Notes: generated from the letters alone by a model not told the origin. Shown: positions 16,872 through 25,028, counted from the stretch's first letter. The stretch: DNA of 35,471 nt from Chloroflexota bacterium (GCA_018648325.1 JABGRK010000007.1:1-35471), one strand, 5' to 3'. Program-made: numbers and translations.

Positions 16872-18140
16872 TTATTTGAGTTTGAAGTCATCGAGGGCAT
16901 CAAAATTAAGCGTGGCAAAATAGTCGTCCGTTGTTTCCCCGCGGCGTATCTGCTCCACCGAACCGTCCTTGCGCAAAAGCAGTTCTGCCGATCTCAGCTT
17001 GCCGTTGTAGTTAAAGCCCATGGCATGCCCGTGAGCGCCGGTATTGTGTATTGCCAGATAATCACCCGGCTCCACTTTGGGCAGCATCCTGTCGATGGCA
17101 AACTTGTCGTTGTTCTCACACAGGCTGCCGGCAACGTCGTATCTGTGGTTTAAAGGGGCGTTTTCCTTGCCCAGCACCGTTATGTGGTGATAGGCCCCGT
17201 ACAGCCCCGGCCTCATCAGGTTGGCCGCACTCGCATCCACTCCCACGTAATCCTTGTAGATATGCTTCATGTGCATCACACTGGTGATCAAGTAGCCGTA
17301 AGGACCGGTAATCAGCCTGCCGCACTCCATTACCAGCTTTACCGGATCCAGTTTATTTGCGACGATTTTAGCCTCATACGCAGCTTTGATGCCATCGGCA
17401 ATTCTCTGTAAAGGAACGGGCCTCTGCTCCGGTTTTTCGGGTATGCCGATCCCGCCGCCTATATTGACAAACTCTATGTTTATGTCCAGCTTTTGCTTTA
17501 TTTCAACCACCAGGTCAAACAGCATTTCAGCCGTCTGCACGATGTATTTGTAGTCCAGTTCGTTGCTGGCAACCATGGCATGCAACCCGAACCGCTCAAC
17601 GCCTCTTTCTTTGGCAACAGCGTATCCCTCAAGCAACTGCTCTCTGGTAAATCCGAACTTGGCCTCTTCCGGGTGTCCTATTATGGCATTGCCCGTCCGC
17701 TCCTTACCCGGGTTGTACCTGAAGCAGATCAGCTTCGGAATACCGGCGCTCTTTTCCAGAAAATCGATGTGCGTTATGTCATCCAGATTGATTATTGCAC
17801 CAAGCCTGGCTGCCTCTACAAACTCTTGTGCTGGCGTATCGTTGGATGAGAACATGATGTCCTCTCCCATAATACCAACCTTCTCGGCCAGCAGCAGTTC
17901 CGGCAGGGAGCTGCAGTCTGCGCCAAAGCCCTCATGTTTGAGGATCTTGAGTATGAAGGGGTTGGGCAGTGCCTTAACAGCGAAATACTCCTTAAATCCG
18001 TAAATGTCCTTAAAGGCTTTTTTGAGCCTTCGGGCATTATCCAGTATCGCTTTTTCATCGTAAATATGAAAAGGCGTGGGATAACTCTTGGCTATTTCGA
18101 TTATCTTTTTCTTGTTGAACGGTAGTTTTGTATCTGCCAT
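16872..18140 (-). CDS. lysA: Diaminopimelate decarboxylase family enzyme
   Basis: PLP-dependent group IV decarboxylase, 422 aa, most likely converting meso-diaminopimelate to lysine, the last step of that pathway. Lys56 in EYFAVKALPNP is the PLP lysine. FVNIGGGIGIP is the phosphate-binding glycine loop, MECGRLITGPYGYLIT and GSLCENNDKFA carry the substrate-side residues (the Cys is the second-subunit active-site cysteine), and GAHGHAMGFNYNG is the C-terminal signature. GGAGAAA lies 7-8 nt before the ATG. The sequence is somewhat distant from E. coli LysA, so a related amino-acid decarboxylase is possible, but no other lysA candidate is visible. Sits 49 nt after the AlkD-like gene. Confidence 0.87.
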   Translation of the reverse strand: MADTKLPFNKKKIIEIAKSYPTPFHIYDEKAILDNARRLKKAFKDIYGFKEYFAVKALPNPFILKILKHEGFGADCSSLPELLLAEKVGIMGEDIMFSSNDTPAQEFVEAARLGAIINLDDITHIDFLEKSAGIPKLICFRYNPGKERTGNAIIGHPEEAKFGFTREQLLEGYAVAKERGVERFGLHAMVASNELDYKYIVQTAEMLFDLVVEIKQKLDINIEFVNIGGGIGIPEKPEQRPVPLQRIADGIKAAYEAKIVANKLDPVKLVMECGRLITGPYGYLITSVMHMKHIYKDYVGVDASAANLMRPGLYGAYHHITVLGKENAPLNHRYDVAGSLCENNDKFAIDRMLPKVEPGDYLAIHNTGAHGHAMGFNYNGKLRSAELLLRKDGSVEQIRRGETTDDYFATLNFDALDDFKLK

Positions 18141-18189
18141 GTCTTTTCTCCACTTATATGTGATTACATGAGATTATAACACACCGTTT

Positions 18190-18873
18190 TTATCGACTAT
18201 TTTTTAAAGCGGCGCTGTATTTTCTCGCCGGTAAGCTCGCGTATGGCATCTGCGCTATCCATCTGGCGCTTCTTGTGCCCAGAGCTTGTATCTGATAAGC
18301 GGTTTCGATGGCCAGCGTGTTCAGGTATGCACTGCGCTTGCCAATTTGCCGCAGTGCCCAGTTAACAGCCTTTTTCACGTAGTTCCTGTCGTCGCCACTC
18401 TCCCTGATGATTATAGGCAGGAACTGTGTCAGCTTTTCATCCGGTGCTTTCTTGTCGCTTACCGCCAGCCGTGCCATCAGTGAAAATCCGGCCCGCTTGA
18501 CATAATCTACATCGTTTTCGCTCCACTCCACCGCTTTTTCGTAGGCAAATGGCAGGTTCTGGAATAGGTGAGTGCAGCAGGCGTCACAGACGTCCCACGA
18601 GTCAAAATCGTTTGCCCACTTATCAACCTGCTGGCTCGTTGACGCCTTGGGATCATCTATCAGGCAGGCCAGTATGCGCCCGTCATGTATCTGAGAATCC
18701 CACAGCCCCAGCGCCAGATCGTGGTTCTTGCCTATTTTTTTGGCCATGCCTCTTAGCGTTTCGACCGTAATCCCGTAGTTGTTATGCGGGTTTATACCGA
18801 ACTTGGCCATACCAGCCACGTTGGCGGGGTTTTCCAGTCTCTTGAGTTCGGCAAGAATCTGCTCGCAGTTCAT
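18190..18873 (-). CDS. AlkD-like DNA alkylation repair protein
   Basis: A 227-aa all-helical HEAT-repeat protein of the DNA alkylation repair family (AlkC/AlkD), which excises alkylated bases by base-excision. Recognisable are GITVETLRGMAKKIG, LALGLWDSQIHDGRILACLI, WANDFDSWDVCDACCTHLF (the WDxxD region bearing the family's acidic active-site residue) and RNYVKKAVNWALRQIGKR. It starts at ATG 18873, 8 nt after the nuclease gene, giving a likely two-gene DNA-repair unit within the minus-strand run. No signal or membrane segment. The C-terminal 25 residues after the last repeat are basic. Confidence 0.88.
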   Translation of the reverse strand: MNCEQILAELKRLENPANVAGMAKFGINPHNNYGITVETLRGMAKKIGKNHDLALGLWDSQIHDGRILACLIDDPKASTSQQVDKWANDFDSWDVCDACCTHLFQNLPFAYEKAVEWSENDVDYVKRAGFSLMARLAVSDKKAPDEKLTQFLPIIIRESGDDRNYVKKAVNWALRQIGKRSAYLNTLAIETAYQIQALGTRSARWIAQMPYASLPARKYSAALKNSR

Positions 18874-18881
18874 CCGTTAGC

Positions 18882-20072
18882 TTATTTCTCCTGCTCTTTC
18901 AGTTTTGACAGGTAAATGGTGCTGCTTTCCTCGGTTGTTCCCAGCTCAATAATGCGATTTTTGAGCGTCTCATCCAGTGCCCTGCCCTGCAATGCCTTGG
19001 AAAGAGAACTTATGTCGAGCTGTGAGACCTCATTCCACATACCGTTCTCCTGTATTATCTTATCTAGATCAGCTCTACCAGGATCGTTTTTGCCAGGAAG
19101 CTTAAGTTTGTGATTGAATTTAACTTTTATCTTCCGGTCACTCCCCTTCACCACTTCAACCCCTTCTTGCTTGACATAAGATAGTATCGATTCCTTGATT
19201 TCTTCTATTTCCCGCTTGATTTCCGACTCTTTTTCCTTCAGTCCAGCGTACTTATTAACCAGGCTTACTCCTGTTTCGCTTAAGAACTGCTCGGGAGGCA
19301 GAGGTTCAACCATATGGAAGTGTTTGCGCAGCGGGCACAAATCGGGGTACTCGCACCAGTTGCACAGCGCCGACTCTTTGGGTGGAAAATCAACTGCGTT
19401 TTCCACCTGCTCAATAAGCTCCACAAGGTCCGATCTCAAATTTGAGATCGAATCTTCTGATCGTACGGAAATCAGGTCTTCATCAAAGGCAAGGTAGTGC
19501 CATATCAGCTCAACATTCTTGATATGAGGCCACTTCTGCCTGATGCCGATCTGGTACATGGCAAGCTGCCTGTCAGCATCGGCCTCTGCCTGGCTGGGCA
19601 GGTGCGATGAAGTCTTGTAGTCGTGTATCTGGTAGATGTCACCCTTGCGTGAGAGCCGATCGATAAATCCGCGCAGCTTGTGCTTGCTCTCGCCCACTTC
19701 GAAAGTGGTGAACATCTCAGTTTCTATAGTTATGTCACTATCGAATGGTGCGTAACGGTTGTAGTATCCGGTCAGCATTTGCTTGCCACGATTGAAGTAA
19801 TCGTCCGCTGTGTATTCTTTACGCACAATAAGGATTGAATCGTTCCAGTTTTTTTGCCAGTGCTGGCTGTAGAAGTCAAACAAATCTTCTAATGTATCGG
19901 TTTTGGCCTGTTTGGCGTCGTCGTAGCACTTCTGAAGCGTATCGTGCACGATCGTGCCAAGGTACGCCTCAACGCCCTTGGTATCGCGTTTTATCTTATC
20001 GCGGTAGTTCAGCTTGTATTTCAGCGGGCACTGCTCGTATGTACCCAGCTGTGAGTGAGAATATACCGGCAT
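18882..20072 (-). CDS. PD-(D/E)XK nuclease, RecB/AddB-like with Fe-S cluster motif
   Basis: A 396-aa stand-alone nuclease of the RecB/Cas4/AddB C-terminal type. It begins YSHSQLGTYEQCPLKYKLNY, the typical first helix with Cys15. The active-site pieces are GTIVHDTLQ, RGFIDRL and IHDYKTS (D...DxK), then a QLAMYQIG helix. The cluster motif is completed by CNWCEYPDLCPLR around residue 240, giving four cysteines for a [4Fe-4S] cluster. A coiled-coil-like charged stretch follows (KEKESEIKREIEEIKESIL). There is no cas1/cas2 or CRISPR nearby, so Cas4 is unlikely; DNA end processing is more plausible. A perfect 20-bp palindrome lies inside the gene at 19431-19450. Confidence 0.88.
   Translation of the reverse strand: MPVYSHSQLGTYEQCPLKYKLNYRDKIKRDTKGVEAYLGTIVHDTLQKCYDDAKQAKTDTLEDLFDFYSQHWQKNWNDSILIVRKEYTADDYFNRGKQMLTGYYNRYAPFDSDITIETEMFTTFEVGESKHKLRGFIDRLSRKGDIYQIHDYKTSSHLPSQAEADADRQLAMYQIGIRQKWPHIKNVELIWHYLAFDEDLISVRSEDSISNLRSDLVELIEQVENAVDFPPKESALCNWCEYPDLCPLRKHFHMVEPLPPEQFLSETGVSLVNKYAGLKEKESEIKREIEEIKESILSYVKQEGVEVVKGSDRKIKVKFNHKLKLPGKNDPGRADLDKIIQENGMWNEVSQLDISSLSKALQGRALDETLKNRIIELGTTEESSTIYLSKLKEQEK
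19431..19450. repeat. Perfect 20-bp palindrome, full-length dispersed element
   Basis: CGATCTCAAATTTGAGATCG equals its own reverse complement. It is the most complete copy of the ATCTCAAATTTGA element and lies within the nuclease coding sequence, read as Ile-Ser-Asn-Leu-Arg-Ser between the core domain and a helix, a position likely to tolerate insertion. Confidence 0.75.
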
Positions 20073-20210
20073 TTATTTGTCCTCTACTACGGTTCGCTTT
20101 AGTTCCAATTGTTTTACGTACGTAGATTGTCGTTGTTGCTAAAGTAAGTAGGTATTTTATGCACCTCTTATAACCACCGCCATGTTACCACATAATAGCC
20201 CTGTATTCGA

Positions 20211-20897
20211 TTACCTTACCAGCTCAAGCACCTCGCTAAGCGATGAGATGGCAGGTCCATCCCAAGGATCCATATCAACCTGATATGCGTCCCCGTCCCC
20301 AGGTGGTATTTTGAGCAAAACAGGGTGCATACCGGCCTGAGAGGCGCCGCTTAACTCTTTATTGCCACCATCACCCACGTAAAGGCAATCCTTCGCTCTC
20401 ATATCCAATCTGGTAAGGGCTAGTTCGTATATACGCAAATCTGGCTTCATAACCTTTTCCAAGCAGGAGAACACGGTTGCATCGAATAGCGGGGCGAATT
20501 CGGTGGTGTTCCATATGACAGGTGCTTCGGAGGAGCAATTGCTCACCAGGCATGTTTTATAGTCCATCGTTTTTAAACTGGAAACCGTTGTAATTGCATC
20601 TGCCCGTGGTATCATCGTGCTTATCCCAAAGTCGAATCTTAGTTTAGAGGCTCGTTTGATGCGATCGTTATCCAGAGGCACTCCCAGTTTCTGGCATATA
20701 TATTCGATATTGCCGTCAGGACTGTGAAGTTCTCCTACCATACGTTGGTTGAACGTACCGATCCACATGTTTACAAAATCATCCGTGGGCGCTGTCAGTA
20801 TCGTGGCCATTTAAGACAGGACTCTTTTGTGTTCGCTGTATGAGAAACTCTTGATCAGCGTCCCGAACAGATCAAATATCACCGCTTTGTATTTCAA
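20211..20897 (-). pseudogene. HAD hydrolase gene broken by one in-frame stop
   Basis: HAD hydrolase of the REG-2/haloacid-dehalogenase-like subgroup. The downstream part, from ATG 20810, is 199 aa and has motif II (LVSNCS), the lysine of motif III (MKPDLRIYELA) and motif IV (YVGDGGNKELSGA), but lacks motif I. Motif I is found upstream in the same frame: VIFDLFGTLIKSFSY, reading on to HKRVLS, then a TAA at 20813-20811 directly followed by the ATG. The upstream part starts at TTG 20897 (LKYKAVIFD) with GAGGGGG 12 nt before it. A single base change to a sense codon would restore a normal ~228-aa protein. Either a pseudogene, a sequence error, or two chains made by stop-restart at TAAATG. Confidence 0.8.
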
Positions 20898-20918
20898 TAT
20901 TCTATCAACCCCCTCAAT

Positions 20919-20988
20919 GTCCCCCAATCATGGGGGATGGTTTGAAACTGGGGGGACACCCCCAGATCCCCGGCAGGAAGTGTCCTGC
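20919..20988. repeat. Cluster of three GC-rich hairpins
   Basis: Three short inverted repeats in 70 bases: TCCCCCA/TGGGGGA (20920-20926 with 20931-20937, loop ATCA), TGGGGG/CCCCCA (20949-20954 with 20959-20964), and GCAGGA/TCCTGC (20973-20978 with 20983-20988). The make-up resembles the G-run/C-run intergenic repeats of Chloroflexota genomes. It separates the two broken genes and may form a terminator-like or RNA-stabilising structure. Confidence 0.6.
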
Positions 20989-20994
20989 ACCTCT

Positions 20995-21721
20995 TTAACT
21001 GCTACTGCTGATGTATTTCATCGTAAACGGGCATGAAGCTATGCATATACCGCAGATCGTTGCCCGTATTCCCATCCTTTTTTCTGACAGCTCATTGGCC
21101 GTTCTCCTGCATGCAAAGTGGTTGTAGTTCGACATAAAACCATGAATCGGGTCGTTGTTACTATCGATACGCCAGTTCTGGCCAGATAATGCATCACAGG
21201 GGCAGTTACTCACACACTGGTCGCAATCACCCGCACATGGACTGGTTTACCGGCGTCCCCATGGGCAGATTTGCGTCTGTAAATACCGTTGTCAGACGCA
21301 GGGCAGAGCCATAGTCCTTGGTTACAAGCAGGGCGCATTTCCCAATCCAGCCCAGTCCGGCACGTGTTGCTGCCGTTTTATGGGGAAGAAGTCTGGTCAG
21401 AGTATCAAGGTTAAGGCCTTCGTCAGTCGGGGCGAGCGCTCTGGCTTTATATCCATCACTCTTAAGTGTCTCTGCTGCCAGATTACCGAGTGTAGTCAGA
21501 AGCCTATTGGCGCGCTTGTATTCTGCGTTGTACTCATTGGTAGGACCATAATTGATCTCAGCTATGATTTTCGGGTCAAGCGCAACTGCAATGGAAACGC
21601 CCACAGGCATGTCGGCCCGCATATCCGCCCTGAAGCCGGACAGATCGGCATAGCCAACGAGACTGGCCTCGCTTGACATAATAGAATTTTTTAGTTTATC
21701 AGCTATGGACATTACTTCCAT
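20995..21721 (-). pseudogene. QueG-like double-cluster 4Fe-4S protein, frameshifted
   Basis: A ~240-aa protein related to the C-terminal half of epoxyqueuosine reductase QueG and to RdhA-type corrinoid/4Fe-4S enzymes. The first frame (21721 to 21227) contains TAATRAGLGWIGKCALLVTK, the QueG/RdhA core, and ends after the first cluster cysteine. One extra G in a GGG run (complement of 21230-21232) shifts the frame; the next frame carries on with CDQCVSNCPCDAL, completing CxxCxxCxxxCP, then CGICIASCPF of the second cluster, to 20995. Removing one base gives one continuous protein. A start at ATG 21712 overlapping the GNAT stop (TAATG) is equally possible. Pseudogene or sequencing error. Confidence 0.82.
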
Positions 21722-22272
21722 TCCCTGCGCAGTAGCGAGAACATATAGTGATCATAGTATTTACCTCTAAACAAGTGTTTATCTCTTACGGTACCTTCAC
21801 GGGTAAATCCCAGCCTTTTGGCCAAACTGACAGACTTGATATTGTTCACATCCACAAATGCCTGTATCCTGTTGAGTTTCATACTCTCAAATCCCACTTC
21901 AGTAGCGCTCTTTAATGCCTCTGTCATATAACCCTTCCCCCAGTATGCCGGGCTTAAATCATATCCAATTTCTGCAATGTTGTCCTTGCCATTCCACTTG
22001 TGATAGCCGCAAGTTCCAATTGGTGTACTATCTGATTTTGTTACAAGCACCCACCTGTTGTGTCTGGGCTCTTTGGGCGATGTATAGAATTCGATTAACT
22101 CGGCTGCCCCTTCCATATCGGTCAAAGGTTCTTCGTCCACCATGAATCGCGTAACAACAGGATCGCTGAAGTGATTGAAAACGAATTCTTGGTAGGGCAT
22201 ACCGATAGGCTCCAGCAGCAGTCTTTCAGTTTCAATCTGACCAAAAACGCTTTTACCATTGGATTTACTCAT
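21712..22272 (-). CDS. GNAT family N-acetyltransferase, RimJ/RimL-like
   Basis: A 186-aa acetyl-CoA-dependent N-acetyltransferase of the RimJ/RimL group. TERLLLEPI is the usual first strand, RWVLVTKSDSTPIGTCGYH and AEIGYDLSPAYWGKGYMTEAL give strand 4 and the acetyl-CoA loop (variant of Q/RxxGxG/A as YWGKGY), and NRIQAFVDVNNIKSVSLAKRLGF with EGTVRDKHLFRGKYYDHYMFSLL are the final elements. Substrate could be a protein N-terminus or a small amine. An in-frame ATG at 22287 precedes it, but that region (GGAGAAG) serves as ribosome site for ATG 22272. Its stop overlaps the possible start of the QueG-like gene. Confidence 0.88.
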   Translation of the reverse strand: MSKSNGKSVFGQIETERLLLEPIGMPYQEFVFNHFSDPVVTRFMVDEEPLTDMEGAAELIEFYTSPKEPRHNRWVLVTKSDSTPIGTCGYHKWNGKDNIAEIGYDLSPAYWGKGYMTEALKSATEVGFESMKLNRIQAFVDVNNIKSVSLAKRLGFTREGTVRDKHLFRGKYYDHYMFSLLRREWK

Positions 22273-22395
22273 ATTTTGCTTCTCCATGATATGTTTTAGG
22301 CAAGAAGTATCGTGAACTCTGAGGGTTTCGCAGGCAAATGACTGCCTTTATACTTAAAGAAACCGGTTGCAATATGCGTTGTTATGTCGAGTACG

Positions 22396-23670
22396 CTAGC
22401 TTTTGGGTATGGTGTTTATAGTGCCGCAATGGGGGCATTTTACATTGCTGTGAGTGTAGTTGGGCGGAATGCGCAGCTTGGTACCGCACTGGCAGTTAAC
22501 CAGCCTGTGCTTGCTGTGCTTCCAGAGCATATCCGAGGTTTCACGCGCTCGTTCTTTTGCCGTGGGTTCAGGTGTCGGTTTAGGTGTGGATTTGGCGCCT
22601 GCAGCCGCTATTGCTCCGGCCATCGCTATGGGAACCCCTGCTTTTCGCATTGATACTGGCGTTACATCTGAAAGTGATTTGGCTCCCACAACGTTTTTGC
22701 CGTTATGAACGGCGCTGTATGCCGAGTTGTAATCCAGAAATGATGCTCCTCCGGACATAGAGCGCAGTATTCGTACGCGTTCGCTGATGGGGGGATGTGT
22801 GCTGGAAAGGTTGGCTGCTTCCTTTTTCTTGGTTCTATTAAGGGGGTTGATGATAAACATGGATGCCGTAGCCTTGTTGGCCGTTTCCAGCTTATGTGTT
22901 GATTTGGATAGCTTCTCCAGCGCCGATGCCAGTCCCTCTGGATAACGTGTATACACGGCTGCCGAAGCGTCGGCCAGATACTCTCGTTTTCTGGATATGG
23001 CGAAGTAGATCAGGTAGGCCAGAAGTGGTGCAACTATCATCAGCACAATAGCTACAACGAATATTATTATCTGACCCTGTCCACCACCCCCGCTGCTGCT
23101 GCGCCTGCTGCGTCCGCCACCGGCAATTGCACCGTATATCATGATGCGTGATGCGTACCATGCCAGTATTACGATCGTTCCCAGCAGTACGCTGCAAAGT
23201 GACATTAGCAATACATCACGGTTCTTGATATGAGCCATCTCATGCGCTATAACGCCCTGCAACTCGTCGCGGTTCAGTCTTTGCAGTAGTCCCGACGTTA
23301 CGGCCACCGAAGCGTGCTTGGGATCGCGTCCGGCGGCAAATGCGTTCATGGCCGGTGTATCTATAATGTAGATGCTGGGCATATACTCCAACCCTGATGC
23401 TATTTTCATTTCCTCAACAATGTTGAATAGTCGCGGGTGATCGTCGTGTTTTATCTTTTTGGCCTTGGTTATACTCAGCAAAAGACTATCGCCGGAAAAA
23501 TACGCTATAAGGTTCATGATCAGCCATATGATCAGCGCGATGACAAGCCCGGCGATGCCATTACCCATAAAGGCTGCGCCCAGCAGCCAGCCTATGGCAA
23601 ATAGAATGCTGCCCATGGCCATCACCAATATCACCGATTTTATTCGGTTGGCTCTAATCTGTTCCCACAT
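22396..23670 (-). CDS. htpX: M48 zinc metalloprotease, HtpX-like, with C-terminal zinc ribbon
   Basis: A 424-aa membrane metalloprotease of family M48, likely degrading misfolded membrane proteins. Two membrane segments lie at about residues 11-31 and 36-58, followed by the zinc site HEMAH (His143, Glu144, His147). Two more segments are near 153-185 and 201-226, and the third zinc ligand Glu230 lies in REYLADASAAV. A glycine/serine-rich loop sits near 184-200. The C-terminus is unusual: a Pro/Lys-rich linker, then a zinc ribbon CQCGTKLRIPPNY..VKCPHCGT (about residues 393-418). Standard HtpX is about 290 aa and lacks it. It is in an operon with LemA, as in many bacteria. Confidence 0.92.
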   Translation of the reverse strand: MWEQIRANRIKSVILVMAMGSILFAIGWLLGAAFMGNGIAGLVIALIIWLIMNLIAYFSGDSLLLSITKAKKIKHDDHPRLFNIVEEMKIASGLEYMPSIYIIDTPAMNAFAAGRDPKHASVAVTSGLLQRLNRDELQGVIAHEMAHIKNRDVLLMSLCSVLLGTIVILAWYASRIMIYGAIAGGGRSRRSSSGGGGQGQIIIFVVAIVLMIVAPLLAYLIYFAISRKREYLADASAAVYTRYPEGLASALEKLSKSTHKLETANKATASMFIINPLNRTKKKEAANLSSTHPPISERVRILRSMSGGASFLDYNSAYSAVHNGKNVVGAKSLSDVTPVSMRKAGVPIAMAGAIAAAGAKSTPKPTPEPTAKERARETSDMLWKHSKHRLVNCQCGTKLRIPPNYTHSNVKCPHCGTINTIPKS

Positions 23671-23694
23671 ATCGTGTTACTTAATCGTTTCTAG

Positions 23695-24258
23695 CTAGAA
23701 GCTTACCTTCGGAACCGCTCTCTCAGCTGCAGACTCTACTTCGAAGAATTCCCCGGTCTTAAATCCGAACATGCCGGCAATTACGTTTGAAGGGAACATC
23801 TGGATTTTGTTGTTGAAATGCATTACCGAGTCATTGTAGTACTGCCGTGATAAGCTTATCTTGTTCTCAGTCGAAGACAGCTCTTCCTGCAGTGCCAAAA
23901 AGTTGGTGTTTGCCTTCAGATCGGGATAGTTCTCAACAACCATCAGCAGCTTGGACAGAACGCCAGACAGTTCGCCCTCAGCCTTGGATTGAGCGCCAAC
24001 GCCTTGTCCTACCGCACTCTGAGCAAGGTTACGAGCGTTGGTGATCGATTCAAACGTTTCGCGCTCGTGGGTCATATAACCCTTGGTCGTTTCTACCAGG
24101 TTGGGTATCAGGTCATGCCTGCGTTTGAGCTGGACGTCAATTTGCGCCCATGCGTTTTTCATCTGGTTGCGCAGGCGTATCAGGCCGTTATACAGGCCTA
24201 GTACGAAAAACGCCATAAGTATTACAACAACTATGATTACCCAAAAATACCACGCCAT
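23695..24258 (-). CDS. lemA: LemA family protein
   Basis: A 187-aa LemA protein with one N-terminal membrane anchor (residues about 4-23) and a coiled helical domain. Signature segments are NQMKNAWAQIDVQLKRRHDLIPNLVE, then YPDLKANTNFLALQEEL with the following ENKISLSRQYYNDSV, and FPSNVIAGMFGF near the end. LemA proteins often lie next to HtpX-like proteases and are thought to work at the membrane with them; exact role unknown. Here it is 24 nt upstream of the protease gene and 27 nt downstream of the zinc-finger gene, so the three are almost certainly one transcript. Confidence 0.95.
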   Translation of the reverse strand: MAWYFWVIIVVVILMAFFVLGLYNGLIRLRNQMKNAWAQIDVQLKRRHDLIPNLVETTKGYMTHERETFESITNARNLAQSAVGQGVGAQSKAEGELSGVLSKLLMVVENYPDLKANTNFLALQEELSSTENKISLSRQYYNDSVMHFNNKIQMFPSNVIAGMFGFKTGEFFEVESAAERAVPKVSF

Positions 24259-24285
24259 TTTGCACCTCCATTGTGCTAGTTTATA

Positions 24286-24705
24286 TTAATCGCCAGCCTT
24301 GAAAACCTCTCCAAGGAAGGACAGCACCTTGCCCTGTTTGTCGGTTGAGGAAGGCTGAGAGTCAATTAACTGCCTTATTACCTGTCCAACCTCTCCTCCG
24401 TCAAACCAGAGGCCGTGCTCGTTGGGGCAGGCGTCGATCATTACTCCGGGGGCGCTTCCGATCATAACCTTTAGCATTTTACTGTTGCAGATGGGGCAGC
24501 GGCGAGCCTTTTCGTCGGTTTTAGCTTCATCAAGAGCCAGTATCTCGTCCATGGAAAGCCCCGAATCATCCAGTTCCATCGATTCCAGTAGCAGCTCCAG
24601 CTCTCCTGTATCAAACCACACGCCTTTACAGTCGGGGCTGTAGTCAACCTCTATGCCGGCGTGTTCTACCACTATCATCGGGCCATTGCATGCGGGACAG
24701 TCCAA
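24286..24705 (-). CDS. Double zf-TFIIB zinc-ribbon protein
   Basis: A 139-aa soluble protein with two zf-TFIIB zinc ribbons. The first runs MDCPACNGPM to CKGVWFDTGELELLL, the second RRCPICNSKML to CPNEHGLWFDGGEVGQVI; each has the CPxC start and the WFDxGE end typical of the family. The middle is acidic. It starts at TTG 24705 with GGAGG 7 nt upstream. Function unknown; metal binding is clear, nucleic-acid binding only inferred. First gene of the operon with lemA and htpX, and the HtpX protein here also carries a zinc ribbon, which suggests a shared adaptor or recognition role. Confidence 0.87.
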   Translation of the reverse strand: MDCPACNGPMIVVEHAGIEVDYSPDCKGVWFDTGELELLLESMELDDSGLSMDEILALDEAKTDEKARRCPICNSKMLKVMIGSAPGVMIDACPNEHGLWFDGGEVGQVIRQLIDSQPSSTDKQGKVLSFLGEVFKAGD

Positions 24706-24745
24706 GCGTTTGCCTCCATCTCAGGTTAGTATCGGTCAGGAGCAC

Positions 24746-24774
24746 AGTATATCAGCCATTAAGCATTATGGCAA
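24746..24774 (-). promoter_or_regulatory. Promoter of the zf-TFIIB-lemA-htpX operon
   Basis: Minus strand TTGCCA, 17-nt spacer, TATACT, about 40 nt before the TTG start of the zinc-finger gene. Confidence 0.5.
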
Positions 24775-24821
24775 TATTATTATGCGCCCAATTTCCATTT
24801 GTAACCAATCACTGTCGCCTC

Positions 24822-24849
24822 TTGACATAACAACGCATTGTAGTATAAC
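24822..24849 (+). promoter_or_regulatory. Upstream promoter candidate of the Ni/Co transporter gene
   Basis: TTGACA, 16-nt spacer, TATAAC. It would give a leader of about 170-180 nt. Confidence 0.5.
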
Positions 24850-24921
24850 TCAAGCAAGTCTCTCACGATCATGCGCTATCGAAATACCGCCTTGCGTGCG
24901 ACGATACGCTGTTGCAAATAC

Positions 24922-24969
24922 TTGCAGTAAGCAGGCTGATGTGTTAGTATTTTAATGCAAACGTTTGCA
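24922..24969 (+). promoter_or_regulatory. Proximal promoter and operator-like palindrome
   Basis: TTGCAG (24922-24927), 17-nt spacer, TAGTAT (24945-24950), then the perfect 14-bp palindrome TGCAAACGTTTGCA at 24956-24969, which falls on the expected transcription start. The palindrome has the central CG and the layout of LacI-family operators. A related half (TTGCAAA) lies at 24912-24918. A repressor bound here would block the transporter gene; the regulator is not in this window. Confidence 0.5.
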
Positions 24970-25028
24970 ACTGCACAGGTTATCGTTGAGACTTAAAGCA
25001 CAAGTGTTGTAGCTGTTATAGAGGGAAT

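Larger units (their letters stand above)
24706..25028. other. Divergent regulatory region, no gene
   Basis: This 323-base gap separates the zinc-finger/LemA/HtpX operon from the transporter gene. It holds one minus-strand promoter, two plus-strand promoter candidates and a perfect palindrome. The plus-strand leader before the transporter would be about 70 or 180 nt depending on which promoter is used; I see no known riboswitch in it. Confidence 0.55.

Noticed and set aside
18882-20072. Cas4 as identity of the PD-(D/E)XK nuclease
   Set aside because: No cas genes or repeat-spacer array nearby, and the protein is about twice the length of Cas4.
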